Shown in pieces: positions 41,478 to 54,983 of a DNA stretch of 64,000 bases. The first letter of the stretch is position 1. Every line of letters begins with the position of its first letter. The DNA comes from Clavibacter sp. B3I6 (GTDB lineage Bacteria > Actinomycetota > Actinomycetes > Actinomycetales > Microbacteriaceae), in the NCBI RefSeq assembly GCF_030816895.1, contig NZ_JAUSYL010000001.1, positions 2,480,001 to 2,544,000 on the forward strand, read 5' to 3'. The notes beneath the pieces are model-generated. The model saw only the letters and a program-made list of their open reading frames with translations. It ran no database searches and was not told the DNA's origin. Made by a program: the position numbers and the translations under genes.

Positions 41478-43142
41478 CTACGCCGCGTCGACCAGGTTGC
41501 GCCGCGCGTCGGGCACGCAGTGCGTCATCATCAGCCCGGTCACGTCGCGCGTCCCGTTGTGCCCGAGGTTCGCGAGGCGCTGCTGCTCCTCCTCCGACAG
41601 CGTCTGCGACTGCAGCGGCGGCAGGTCCTTCACCTCGTCGAGCGTGATGCCGAGGCCCTCGCCCACGCGGCGGCCCAGGTCGTCCTCCACGAGGTAGAAG
41701 TGCCAGAGCATGCGCTCCTGCACGGGACGCGCGGCCTGCGAGATGAGGTCGGTGAGGTTCGCGACGAGGTCGTCGCGCTCCCAGCCCTCCATGAGCAGGT
41801 AGCGCTGGCCGGCCTGCAGGTAGTCGGCGGTCAGCGGGATGCGCTTGCGCGTCAGCCGGCCGGTGATCTCCGGGCCCTGGTCGTCGTGCGTCGGGTACTG
41901 CCCCTCGCGGAGCCCGCCCGTGATCGACGGCTCGTAGTTGATGTGCGGGTTCTGGCCGCCGTGATCCTGGTGGAACGTCATCTGCCCGTCGCGCTGGTTC
42001 GTCGCCACGTTCGCGTGGTGCGGCGCGTTCACCGGCAGCTGCAGGTAGTTCGGGCCCACGCGGTAGCGCTGCGCATCCGAGTAGGAGAAGGTGCGGCCGA
42101 CGAGCATCTTGTCGTCGGAGAAGTCGAGCCCGTCCACGAGCACGCCGGTGCCGAACGAGAGCTGCTCGTTCTCGGCGAAGTGGTTGGTCACGTTCCGGTT
42201 CAGCACCATCGTGCCCACGGCCTTCGGCGGGAAGTCGTTCTCGGGCCAGACCTTCGTGTCGTCGAGCGGGTCGAAGTCGAGCTCAGGGTGGTCGCCGTCG
42301 TCCATGAGCTGCACGCGGAGCTCCCACTCGGGGAAGTCGCCGCGCTCGATGGCCTCGTAGAGGTCCTTCGACGCGTGGCCGAGGTCGCCGCCCTGCACGA
42401 CGGCCGCGTCGGCCTCGGTCATGCTGCTGACGCCGGCCTTCGGGATCCAGTGGTACTTCACGAGCTTCGTGCCGCCCTGGGCGTCCACCCACTTGTAGGT
42501 GTTCACGCCGAAGCCCTGCATGTGGCGGTAGTCGGCGGGGATGCCGCGCGGGCTGAACAGGTTCATCAGCATGTGCATCGACTCGGGCGTCTGCGACATG
42601 AAGTCGAAGATCCGCGCGGGCTCCTGGCGGAAGGTGACGGGGTCGGGCTTCAGCGAGTGGATCACGTCGGGGAACTTGATCGCGTCGCGGATGAAGAACA
42701 CGCCGAGGTTGTTCCCCACCATGTCCCAGTTGCCGTCCTCCGTGTAGAACTTCACGGCGAAGCCGCGCGGGTCGCGGGCGGCCTCGGAGGAGTCGCGGCC
42801 GCCGATCACGGTGGAGAAGCGGATCGCGACGTCCGTGCGCTTGCCCGCCTCCTGGAAGAGCTTGGCGCGCGTGTACTTCGCGATGGGCTCGTCGCCCCAC
42901 GTGCCGGTGGCCTCGAAGTAGCCGAACGCGACGGCGCCGCGCGCGTGCACGACGCGCTCCGGGATCCGCTCGCGGTCGAAGTGGCTGATCTTCTCGAGGA
43001 ACTGGTAGTTCTCGAGCGTCGCGGGGCCGCGCGCGCCGACGGTGCGCTGGTTCTGGTTGTCGTAGACGGGGTGGCCCTGGCGGTTCGTGAGGACCTCGCG
43101 GTCATCGCCCTCGGCGGGGCCCTGGGAGGAGACGTCGGTCAT
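41478..43142 (-). CDS. katA: Monofunctional haem catalase (554 aa)
   Basis: Clade 3-type catalase splitting hydrogen peroxide to water and oxygen. The catalytic His66 lies in FDRERIPERVVHARG; Asn about 139 is in DMVGNNLGVFF; the proximal haem Tyr is in RTFSYSDAQRYR. An NADPH-binding region is likely through VNTYKWV and HASKDLYEAI. The C-terminal about 60 residues (VEDDLGRRVGEGLG...) extend the small-subunit core. AAAGGA sits before ATG 43142. The gene is complete. It probably defends against the oxidative burst during plant colonisation; the gene name follows the family. Confidence 0.95.
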   Translation of the reverse strand: MTDVSSQGPAEGDDREVLTNRQGHPVYDNQNQRTVGARGPATLENYQFLEKISHFDRERIPERVVHARGAVAFGYFEATGTWGDEPIAKYTRAKLFQEAGKRTDVAIRFSTVIGGRDSSEAARDPRGFAVKFYTEDGNWDMVGNNLGVFFIRDAIKFPDVIHSLKPDPVTFRQEPARIFDFMSQTPESMHMLMNLFSPRGIPADYRHMQGFGVNTYKWVDAQGGTKLVKYHWIPKAGVSSMTEADAAVVQGGDLGHASKDLYEAIERGDFPEWELRVQLMDDGDHPELDFDPLDDTKVWPENDFPPKAVGTMVLNRNVTNHFAENEQLSFGTGVLVDGLDFSDDKMLVGRTFSYSDAQRYRVGPNYLQLPVNAPHHANVATNQRDGQMTFHQDHGGQNPHINYEPSITGGLREGQYPTHDDQGPEITGRLTRKRIPLTADYLQAGQRYLLMEGWERDDLVANLTDLISQAARPVQERMLWHFYLVEDDLGRRVGEGLGITLDEVKDLPPLQSQTLSEEEQQRLANLGHNGTRDVTGLMMTHCVPDARRNLVDAA

Positions 43143-43246
43143 GGGATTCCTTTCGTCGTCGTGCCTCCAGCCTGCCGGGGGACCGCCGACACGCCCAGCG
43201 CCGCGCGGCGACTCCCAGAGGATCGGCCGGTCGCGGAGGGCGGCGC

Positions 43247-45160
43247 CTAGGCCGGGCGGCGTCGCGGGCGTCGGCCTCCGCCTCCGCCTCGGCCTCGGCG
43301 TCGGCGGAGGAGGCCGACGGCGAGGGCCGTCACGATCCCGCCCGCGAGCGCGAGGCCCGCGGAGATGGCGGCGTTCTGCGCGCCGGTGTTGACGCCGAGG
43401 CCGGCGATGCGGGCGGCGCCGAGCGCCTGCGGGGCGGATCCGGCGGGCGCGGCGGGTACGGGGACGCTCGCAGGCTCCGCCGCGTCGTCCGCCGCCCCGT
43501 CAGCGCCGGGATCCGCGACGGCCACGAGCTCCGGCGTCGACGCGGGCGCGACCCGGTGCCGCGTCGCCTGTTCGTACGCGTAGGCCATCGCGAGGAGGTC
43601 GCCGTCACGGCTGCGGGGCGCGGCGAGCTCGAGGCCCACGGGCGCGCCCGTCGACGTGGTGCCCGCCGGCACCGAGATCGTGGGGATCCCGGTGTTCGCG
43701 CCGACGTCGCAGAAGGTGGTGCCCGCCCAGGTCGGGGTCGCGCTCGTCGCGCTCACGGGCATCGCGAGGGCGTCGACGTCGTGCTCGACGAAGAAGCGGT
43801 CCATCGCCGCCCTGCCCGCGTCCTGCTCGGCGATCGACCGCTCGTAGTCGGGGTTCGGGATGTCCTCGTGGCTGAGGAAGTAGGCGATGTCGCTGTCGGT
43901 GAGCGCGCTCGGCCGGTCGGCGATCACGTCGGCGAAGCTCAGCACGTCGGCCGGCTCCGTCCGCGCGGAGAGGCGGGCGGGCCAGGTCGCCGGCGTCTCG
44001 GCGAGGAAGCGGTCGATGCTCGGCCGGATGTCGCGCCAGCCGCCGCTCTGCAGCGTCCCCTCCACGAACTCGCGCGTGAGCGGCACCTCCACGACCTCGG
44101 CGCCCTGGGCCCGCAGGTCGGCGACGGCCCGCTCCATGAGGGCGGTCGTGTCGGCGAGGCCCGGCCGCTCGGGATCCTCCGCGATGTCCCAGCGCACCCA
44201 GCCGATGCGCTTCCCGGCGAGGGCGGTGGTCGACAGCCCGGCGACGTACGCGTCGGTCGCCTGATCGTCGGCGATCGCGGTGAGCGGATCCGCGGGGTCG
44301 CGCCCCGCGAGCACCTCCATCAGGAGCGCGGCGTCGGCGACCGTCGTGGCCATCGGCCCGGAGACGTCCTGCCGGGGCGACAGCGGCAGGATCCCGGCGG
44401 TGCTCGTAAGGCCCATCGTCGGCCGGTAGCCGACCAGGCCCTGGTGCGCGGCCGGGCCGAGGATGGATCCGCACGAGTCGGTGCCCAGCCCGGCCGGGGC
44501 GTACGCCGCCGCGACGGCCGCGCCCGTGCCGCCGCTCGATCCGCTCGCGCTGTTCCGCTGGTCGTAGGGGTTCGCCGTGCGGCCGCGCGCGGAGCTCAGC
44601 GTGTAGGTGCCGTGCCACGCGAACTCCGACATGTTGGTCTTCGCGAGGATGATCGCGCCGGCCGCCCGGAGGCGCGCGACCGCGGTGGCGTCCTCCTCGG
44701 TGCGGTAGGAGCGGAGGGCCGCGCTGCCCGCGGTGGTGGGCATGTCGGCGGTCGCGTGGTTGTCCTTCACGACGACGGGCACGCCGTGCAGCTTCCCGCG
44801 GATCGTGCCGGCCGCCCGCTCGGCGTCGAGCTCGGCGGCGGTCGCGAGCGCCTCGTCGTTCACCGTGATCACGGCGGCGAGGCCCGGCTGGTCGCCGTAG
44901 GCGTGGTCGTACGCCTCGATGCGCGCGAGGTAGGCCCGTGTCAGCTCGACGGAGGTGGTGGCGCCGGACTCGAGGAGCGCGAGCGCGTCCGCGACGCCGA
45001 GGTCGACGACGGCGGGCGCGGTCACGTCGGCCGCCCCGGCCGCGGGGAGGACGGGATCCGCGGCGGCGGGCACGACGCCGCCGGTGAGCGCGAGGCCCAG
45101 GCAGAGGACCGCGGCCGCGGGGAGGCCGACGGCCGCGCGGATCCGGCCACGTGCGGGCAT
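43247..45160 (-). CDS. Secreted, probably wall-anchored amidase (637 aa)
   Basis: N-terminal signal peptide (hydrophobic about 9-34, ending AAAD), then an amidase-signature domain: catalytic Lys in GVPVVVKDNHA, the Gly/Ser-rich SASGSSGGTGAAVAA and the nucleophile loop GTDSCGSILGPA, where most relatives have GSDTGGSIR. The C-terminus has a Pro/Ala-rich linker, LGVNTG resembling a sortase motif, a hydrophobic helix (ISAGLALAGGIVTALAVGLL) and a strongly basic tail, the usual wall-sorting layout. It probably hydrolyses amides or peptidoglycan-related bonds on the cell surface. GGAGGA lies seven bases before ATG 45160. A GGGGAGA/TCTCCCC dyad lies just upstream. Confidence 0.87.
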   Translation of the reverse strand: MPARGRIRAAVGLPAAAVLCLGLALTGGVVPAAADPVLPAAGAADVTAPAVVDLGVADALALLESGATTSVELTRAYLARIEAYDHAYGDQPGLAAVITVNDEALATAAELDAERAAGTIRGKLHGVPVVVKDNHATADMPTTAGSAALRSYRTEEDATAVARLRAAGAIILAKTNMSEFAWHGTYTLSSARGRTANPYDQRNSASGSSGGTGAAVAAAYAPAGLGTDSCGSILGPAAHQGLVGYRPTMGLTSTAGILPLSPRQDVSGPMATTVADAALLMEVLAGRDPADPLTAIADDQATDAYVAGLSTTALAGKRIGWVRWDIAEDPERPGLADTTALMERAVADLRAQGAEVVEVPLTREFVEGTLQSGGWRDIRPSIDRFLAETPATWPARLSARTEPADVLSFADVIADRPSALTDSDIAYFLSHEDIPNPDYERSIAEQDAGRAAMDRFFVEHDVDALAMPVSATSATPTWAGTTFCDVGANTGIPTISVPAGTTSTGAPVGLELAAPRSRDGDLLAMAYAYEQATRHRVAPASTPELVAVADPGADGAADDAAEPASVPVPAAPAGSAPQALGAARIAGLGVNTGAQNAAISAGLALAGGIVTALAVGLLRRRRGRGGGGGRRPRRRPA

Positions 45161-45177
45161 GCGCGGTCCTCCAGGTC

Positions 45178-45195
45178 GGGGAGAGGTGTCTCCCC
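45178..45195. promoter_or_regulatory. Short dyad upstream of the amidase gene
   Basis: Perfect 7-bp inverted repeat GGGGAGA / TCTCCCC with a GGTG centre, 17 bases upstream of the amidase start on its leader. Could be an operator or a leader hairpin near the ribosome site. Confidence 0.35.
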
Positions 45196-45292
45196 AGTCT
45201 GGGAACCGGGTGTTGCGGCGGCGTTTCGGGCGCGGGACGATCCCGGTCCGTCCGCGGTCACGCGCGCGGGTGGGAGGGCGCGCACGACGGGA

Positions 45293-45478
45293 TCAGGCGC
45301 GCTGCTTGGGGAACACGATCCAGAGGATCAGGTACAGCAGCACCTGGGGGCCCGGCAGCACGATCGAGATCACGAACAGGAGCCGGACGAGGAACCGGCT
45401 GATGCCGAAGCGGTCGGCGAGGGCGGCGCAGACGCCGGCGATGATCTTCCCGCTACGGGGACGCATGAGGGTGGCCAT
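45293..45478 (-). CDS. Small PspC-domain membrane protein (61 aa)
   Basis: A single PspC domain: GKIIAGVCAALADRFGISRFLVRLLFV followed within the same domain by two hydrophobic stretches ending LILWIVFPKQ. PspC proteins sense or signal envelope stress. No Shine-Dalgarno is present. ATG 45478 was chosen because a CATGCT hexamer ends six bases before it, as in other leaderless starts here; ATG 45466 is possible. Confidence 0.8.
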   Translation of the reverse strand: MATLMRPRSGKIIAGVCAALADRFGISRFLVRLLFVISIVLPGPQVLLYLILWIVFPKQRA

Positions 45479-45616
45479 GCATCGAGCATGGCAGGGGCGC
45501 CTGCGCCGCGGCCGGGAGGGCGCCCCCGGCGGATGCTCGCCGGATCCACCTCGGGGGCGCCGTCCGCGCCGCCGCGTGACGGGGAACGGCTCCCCGTGAG
45601 TTCTCCCGAGCCCCGG

Positions 45617-45628
45617 TTTGGGCCCAAA
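45617..45628 (+). promoter_or_regulatory. Palindrome over the -35 of the ANTAR gene
   Basis: TTTGGGCCCAAA is a perfect 12-bp palindrome. A GATACT -10-like hexamer follows at 45639-45644, so the palindrome covers the -35 position of the probable promoter of the ANTAR gene at 45747. It is an operator candidate. Confidence 0.45.
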
Positions 45629-45746
45629 GCGATGGTGCGATACTCGAACGTCGAGCCGGGGCTCGGCGTCTCCTCGCGCCGGCGCGGGTCGCGGTCGCGC
45701 AGGCAGCCGCCGAGCCGTCCGCCCCACGAACCACGGGAGGAGCCGC

Positions 45747-46331
45747 ATGCAGTCGCACTGCTCGCCCCTGCCCGCCCACGTCGTCGCCGGGTTCCACGCC
45801 GCTCCCGGCCGCGCCGCCGCCGTCGAGCTGCTCCTCGCCGCCCTCCTCGACGCCTCCTCCGCCACGGGGGCCGCCGTCCTCCTGCCGCGCGCGTCCGGGG
45901 TCGAGGTCGCGGGGGAGTCCGGCGACGCGCTCGCCGCGCTGCTCGCGCAGCCCGCTCCCGCGACGGGTCCGGGACTGCTGATCGTCGCGATGGGCGACGC
46001 CGCCGATGCGGCCGACGCCGACCCGCGGACGGCCGGGGCGGTCGCCCTCCACCGGGCGTCCGGCGCGCTGACGGGCGCCGACCGCGCGCTCGCCGCGGAG
46101 GTCGCCGTGCACGCGCGCGTCGCGCTCGCCGCATGGGACGCCACCGAGGAGCTGGAGCGCGGTCTCGCGGCGCGCACGCTCGTCGGCCAGGCCCAGGGGA
46201 TCCTGATGGAGCGCTTCTCGCTCGACGCCGACCGCGCGTTCCAGGTGCTCCGCCGCTACTCGCAGGACGGCAACGTGAAGCTCGCGGAGGTCGCCCGCCG
46301 CGTCGTCGAGACGCGCGCGCTGCCCGGCTGA
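45747..46331 (+). CDS. GAF-like/ANTAR-domain regulator (194 aa)
   Basis: An Ala-rich N-terminal part with GAF-like character (AVELLLAALLDASSATGAAVLL) is followed by a C-terminal ANTAR RNA-binding domain (LAARTLVGQAQGILMERFSLDADRAFQVLRRYSQ split over about 142-180). ANTAR proteins bind paired hairpins in mRNA leaders and prevent termination. GGGAGGAG lies four bases before ATG 45747. A 20-bp tandem duplication begins in its last codons. Faces the sigma-factor gene across a terminator; the target RNA is not evident in the window. Confidence 0.85.
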   Translation: MQSHCSPLPAHVVAGFHAAPGRAAAVELLLAALLDASSATGAAVLLPRASGVEVAGESGDALAALLAQPAPATGPGLLIVAMGDAADAADADPRTAGAVALHRASGALTGADRALAAEVAVHARVALAAWDATEELERGLAARTLVGQAQGILMERFSLDADRAFQVLRRYSQDGNVKLAEVARRVVETRALPG

Positions 46332-46368
46332 CGCGCGCGCTGCCCGGCTGACGCGGGCTGCGCGGCTG
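46311..46368 (+). repeat. 20-bp tandem repeat over the ANTAR stop codon
   Basis: acgcgcgcgctgcccggctg occurs twice head to tail (46311-46330, 46331-46350) and a third, degraded copy follows to 46368. The first copy encodes the final TRALPG residues of the ANTAR gene and its stop overlaps the junction. A duplication by replication slippage is likely. Confidence 0.85.
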
Positions 46369-46393
46369 GCGCGACTTCTGCACGCTGCCCGGC

Positions 46394-46430
46394 CGACGTG
46401 GGCACCGGGCGATCCGCGCCCGGCGCGTCG
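46394..46430. terminator. Terminator between ANTAR and sigma-factor genes
   Basis: Inner 7-bp stem CCGGGCG / CGCCCGG with an outer CGACG / CGTCG pair, between convergent genes and just beyond the sigma-factor stop. Confidence 0.5.
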
Positions 46431-46431
46431 G

Positions 46432-47412
46432 TCAGGCCGAGCGGCGGTCCGCTTCGCGCAGCCGGATCGGCGACACGGCCGCGAGCGGCGCCGTCTCCGG
46501 CACGAGCTCCGGCTCGCCGCGCGTGAGCTCGGTCCGCAGCTGCCCGAGGATCCGCGCGAGCAGCCGCGACACCTGCATCTGGGTCACGCCCAGCTCGGCC
46601 GCGATCTCGCTCTGGCTGCACTCGTCGACGAAGCGGAGGTGCAGGATCCGCCGGTCGCGGTCGCTGAGGATCCCGCGCGCGGCGTCGAGCAGCACGGTGC
46701 GCTCGGCGCGGGCGTACCCGGGGTCGTCGGCGCCGATGGTGTCCGCGAGGGACGTGCCCTCGTCCTCGTGCACCGTGAAGTCGAGGGACACCGGCCGCAG
46801 GCTCGAGTGCGCGGCGAGCGCCTCGGCCACCTCCGCGCGCGGGTGCCCGGTGTGCGCGGCGAGCTCCGCGTCGGTGGGCGTGCGGCCGAGGCGCTGCGTG
46901 AGCGCGGGCACGACGGACAGCAGCGCGTGCCGCAGCTCCTGGATCTGCCGCGGCGGCCGCACCACCCAGCCGTTGTCGCGGAGGTGGCGCTTGATCTCGC
47001 CGGAGATGGTGGGGATCGCGAACGACACGAAGGGCGCGCCGAAGCCGGGGTCGTAGCGGCGCGCGGCCTTCACGAGGCCGAGGTAGCCGACCTGGCGGAG
47101 GTCGCTCCAGTCGTGGGTGCGGCCCGCGTGCTGGCGGGCGAGCTGGTCGGCGAGCTCCAGGTGGTCGAGCACGATCCGGTCGTGCAGGCGGCGGCGCTCG
47201 GCGTCTCCGGCCGGACCCTGGCCGACGGCGGCGGCGCGCACGAACCGGTCCTGCGTCACGCGGCGCTTCTCCTCGCGGGCGGCGGCGATCCCGGTCGGGA
47301 CGGCGGCCGCGAGGGGCATGGCGGCCGCGAGGGGCACGGGCGTCGCGGGGGCGACGCCCCGCAGGGCGGACGGTGCGGCGACGAGGGCGCGCGAGCGCAG
47401 CGATTCGGTCAC
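46432..47412 (-). CDS. SigB/SigF-type alternative sigma factor (326 aa)
   Basis: RNA polymerase sigma-70 factor with regions 2 (DWSDLRQVGYLGLVKAARRYDPGFG), 3 (VVRPPRQIQELRHAL) and 4 (SQSEIAAELGVTQMQVSRLLARIL). The order and length match the general-stress SigB/SigF group. A long Ala/Pro-rich N-terminal extension of about 60 residues contains an 18-bp tandem repeat (47302-47337) encoding PLAAA twice. GTG 47412 has GGAGG seven bases upstream. No anti-sigma or anti-anti-sigma gene is adjacent, unusual for this group. Its leader holds several GAGAAG motifs and a palindrome. Confidence 0.9.
   Translation of the reverse strand: MTESLRSRALVAAPSALRGVAPATPVPLAAAMPLAAAVPTGIAAAREEKRRVTQDRFVRAAAVGQGPAGDAERRRLHDRIVLDHLELADQLARQHAGRTHDWSDLRQVGYLGLVKAARRYDPGFGAPFVSFAIPTISGEIKRHLRDNGWVVRPPRQIQELRHALLSVVPALTQRLGRTPTDAELAAHTGHPRAEVAEALAAHSSLRPVSLDFTVHEDEGTSLADTIGADDPGYARAERTVLLDAARGILSDRDRRILHLRFVDECSQSEIAAELGVTQMQVSRLLARILGQLRTELTRGEPELVPETAPLAAVSPIRLREADRRSA
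47302..47337 (-). repeat. 18-bp tandem repeat inside the sigma-factor gene
   Basis: Two near-identical copies of ggcggccgcgaggggca plus one base, differing only at the last position, encode PLAAAM and PLAAAV in the disordered N-terminal tail of the sigma factor. Confidence 0.75.
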
Positions 47413-47465
47413 TCAGGACCCTCCGGACGAGGACGGATGCGGCACGCTGCTTGGCCGCTCCTCCA

Positions 47466-47535
47466 GAGAAGCACTGCTTCTCGGGGGTGCCTAGGTCGGG
47501 CGAGCACTTCTCCTCCTGCTTCTCCTGCTTCTCCT
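47466..47535. promoter_or_regulatory. GAGAAG/CTTCTC motif array upstream of the sigma-factor gene
   Basis: Within 70 bases there are five copies of GAGAAG or its complement: a perfect 17-base palindrome GAGAAGCACTGCTTCTC (47466-47482), one copy at 47507, and a 9-bp tandem gcttctcct at 47518-47526 and 47527-47535. It lies between the divergent sigma-factor and APC permease genes. It may be a multi-site operator or structured leader. Part of it is repeated upstream of the heptose operon. Confidence 0.5.
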
Positions 47536-47663
47536 GCAGGCCGGGCGTGTCGACGGCCCGCGCATCCGCACCAGTCCGGAGCAGCGCCCCCGTCCGGGTG
47601 CGCGCGTCCCGCGCCGGTAGGCTCGATCCCCGTTCCCCGCCTCCCCACCCGAACGGACGCCCC

Positions 47664-49196
47664 ATGAGCCTGTTCCGCACGAAGAGCATCGAGTCGTCGC
47701 TCGCCGACGCCGCGGGAGGCGAGCGCAGCCTCACCCGCTCCCTGGGCACCTGGGACCTCATGCTCATGGGCGTCGCCGTCGCGGTCGGCGCCGGCATCTT
47801 CTCCGTCGGCGCGAAGGCGGCCGGGAACTACGCGGGTCCGTCGGTGACGCTGGCGTTCGTGCTGGCCGCCGTCACGTGCGGCCTCGCGATCATGTGCTAC
47901 GCCGAGTTCGCCTCGGCGGTGCCGGTCGCGGGCAGCGCGTACACCTTCACCTACGCGACCATGGGCGAGCTCCTCGCCTGGATCATCGGCTGGGACCTCA
48001 TCCTCGAGATGCTCACCGCGGCGGCCGTCATCGCGAAGTACTGGGGCATCTACCTGGAGTCGGCGCTGCAGCTCGCGGGGCTCGACATCCCCGCCACCAT
48101 CACCGTGTTCGGCCTCGGCATCAGCTGGGGCGCGGTGCTCATCACCGCGATCTTCACCGTGCTGCTCGTGCTCGGCACCAAGCTCTCGAGCCGCGTCTCG
48201 AGCGTCTTCACCGTGCTCAAGGTCGCGGTCGTCCTGTTCGTGATCGTCGTGGGCGCCTTCTACGTGAAGGCCGAGAACTACGCGCCCTTCATCCCGCCGC
48301 AGCAGCCCGCCGAGGGCGCCGCCGCCGACGTCTGGACCCAGTCCCTCTTCTCCTGGGCGAGCGGCCAGGAGCCCACGCAGTACGGCCTCTACGGCCTGCT
48401 CGCCGGCGCCTCGCTCGTCTTCTTCGCGTTCATCGGGTTCGACGTCGTCGCCACGAGCGCCGAGGAGGTCAAGGACCCGCAGCGCACCCTGCCGCGCGGC
48501 ATCTTCGCGGGCCTCGCGGTCGTCACCGTCCTCTACGTGCTCGTGACCCTCGTGCTCACCGGCATGGTCCCGTACACGGTGCTCGCCGACGCCGAGGACC
48601 CCTCGCTCACCACCGCGTTCACCGCCGTCGGCGCGGGATGGGCGGCGCAGGTCATCTCCATCGGCACGCTGCTCGGCCTCACCACCGTGCTGATGGTGCT
48701 GCTGCTCGGCCTCGCGCGCGTGGTCTTCGCCATGAGCCGCGACGGCCTGCTGCCGCGCGGCCTCAGCCGCACGAGCGCGAAGCGGCGGACGCCGGTGCGC
48801 GTGCAGATCATCGCGGGCGTCGTCGTCGCGGCCCTCGCCGGCTTCACCGACGTGGGCGTGCTGGAGGAGATGATCAACATCGGCACGCTGTCCGCGTTCG
48901 TGCTGGTGAGCATCGGCGTGATCGTGCTCCGCCGGAAGCGCCCCGACATCCGCGCGTCGTTCCGCGTGCCGTTCATGCCGTGGCTGCCGATCCTCTCGGC
49001 CGTGCTCTGCGTCTGGCTGATGCTCAACCTCACGACCCTCACCTGGGTGCGCTTCGTCGTCTGGCTCGCGATCGGCTTCGCGATCTACTTCCTCTACGGC
49101 CGCCGCCACTCGGTGCTCGGCCAGGAGGAGGCGCGGATCGCGGCGGGCGGGGAGCCCGCGCCCGAGCTGCCGTCGGCGTCGACGCCGCGGGACTGA
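47664..49196 (+). CDS. APC-family amino acid permease, CAT type (510 aa)
   Basis: Twelve-or-more helix amino acid transporter of the cationic amino acid transporter branch. It begins RTKSIESSLADA and continues with GVAVAVGAGIFSVGAKAA (substrate-binding Gly-rich helix 1), AEFASAVPVAGSAYTFTYATMGEL, and FFAFIGFDVVATSAEEVKDPQRTLPRGI (helix 6 region and following loop). The C-tail is Ala/Glu-rich. A TAGGCT at 47618-47623 is the probable -10, leaving a short leader; only GGAC resembles a ribosome site. Substrate probably arginine/lysine or a broad set, by family. Confidence 0.92.
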   Translation: MSLFRTKSIESSLADAAGGERSLTRSLGTWDLMLMGVAVAVGAGIFSVGAKAAGNYAGPSVTLAFVLAAVTCGLAIMCYAEFASAVPVAGSAYTFTYATMGELLAWIIGWDLILEMLTAAAVIAKYWGIYLESALQLAGLDIPATITVFGLGISWGAVLITAIFTVLLVLGTKLSSRVSSVFTVLKVAVVLFVIVVGAFYVKAENYAPFIPPQQPAEGAAADVWTQSLFSWASGQEPTQYGLYGLLAGASLVFFAFIGFDVVATSAEEVKDPQRTLPRGIFAGLAVVTVLYVLVTLVLTGMVPYTVLADAEDPSLTTAFTAVGAGWAAQVISIGTLLGLTTVLMVLLLGLARVVFAMSRDGLLPRGLSRTSAKRRTPVRVQIIAGVVVAALAGFTDVGVLEEMINIGTLSAFVLVSIGVIVLRRKRPDIRASFRVPFMPWLPILSAVLCVWLMLNLTTLTWVRFVVWLAIGFAIYFLYGRRHSVLGQEEARIAAGGEPAPELPSASTPRD

Positions 49197-49226
49197 TCCC
49201 GGGCTCGTGCGCCGTGCGGGCGTGCG

Positions 49227-50030
49227 TCAGGTTTGGCAGCGCGGGCACCAGTAGGTGACCCGGTCCTGCGATCCCATCCCGGGCCGCACGGGGTCGCCGA
49301 GCTGGCCCTGCAGGATCCGCGTGCCGCACCTGAGGCACGGCTTGCCCTTCCGTCCGTACACCCAGTCGGTGCGGCCGCGGCGGAGGTCGCCCGTGGTGGT
49401 GCGCTCGATGCGGTCGCGGTTGGCGCGCATGGTGCGGCGGGCGAGCGCGACCATCGCGGGCAGGTCCGGCACCTCGGACACGGGCCGCGTCGGCAGCACG
49501 CCGCGCAGGAAGCAGAGCTCGGCGCGGTAGACGTTGCCGATCCCGGCCGCGTTCCGCTGGTCGAGGAGCGCGAGGCCGACGGGCCGGTCGGGCTGGGCTG
49601 AGATCCGCCGCACGACCTCCTCCGCCTGCGCGTCGTCCCAGCCGGGCCCGAGGATGTCCGGGCCGAGGTGCCCCACGACCGTGTGCTCCTGGTCGCGGGG
49701 GATCACCTCCAGCACCCCCAGCGCGAAGCCCACCGTGATCCGCTCCGCCGTCTCGAGCACGACGCGCGCCTCGAACGCCGGCCGCCGCCAGGCCGTGCCG
49801 TGCTGGTAGATGTGCCAGGACCCCTCCATCTTGAGGTGGCTGTGGATCGTCAGGTCGCCGACGCGGTGCAGGATGTGCTTCCCGACGCTCACCACCTCGT
49901 CGACCTCCCGGCCCGCGAGGTCGAGCGTCGCGAAGGCGGGCACGCGGAAGTCGGAGCGCGTGAGCACCTGGCCGCCGATCGCCTCCTGCAGGTGCGCGGC
50001 GGTGCGGTAGACGGTGTCGCCCTCAGGCAC
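49227..50030 (-). CDS. nei: Endonuclease VIII-like DNA glycosylase, Nei (267 aa)
   Basis: Fpg/Nei DNA repair glycosylase-AP lyase. PEGDTV at the N-terminus supplies the nucleophile Pro2 and catalytic Glu3. The conserved Lys occurs in SVGKHILHR, and the H2TH region contains QRNAAGIGNVYRAELCF. A C-terminal zinc finger CLRCG...CPRC closes the protein. It removes oxidised pyrimidines from DNA. It lies 30 bases downstream of lhr on the same strand, an arrangement seen in actinobacteria and consistent with joint work in DNA repair. Confidence 0.94.
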   Translation of the reverse strand: MPEGDTVYRTAAHLQEAIGGQVLTRSDFRVPAFATLDLAGREVDEVVSVGKHILHRVGDLTIHSHLKMEGSWHIYQHGTAWRRPAFEARVVLETAERITVGFALGVLEVIPRDQEHTVVGHLGPDILGPGWDDAQAEEVVRRISAQPDRPVGLALLDQRNAAGIGNVYRAELCFLRGVLPTRPVSEVPDLPAMVALARRTMRANRDRIERTTTGDLRRGRTDWVYGRKGKPCLRCGTRILQGQLGDPVRPGMGSQDRVTYWCPRCQT

Positions 50031-50060
50031 GGGCGCCTCCGCCGCGTCGCGTGGACCGGG

Positions 50061-54878
<4,818 letters not shown>

Positions 54879-54983
54879 CTCCCCATCCTCCCCTGCGCCA
54901 CCGACATCGGGCCGGGCCCGGCGCTCGCCGGACGGCCGCGACGCGCACCGCGACGCGCGCCGTGCCGCGAGCCGCGCTGCGCG

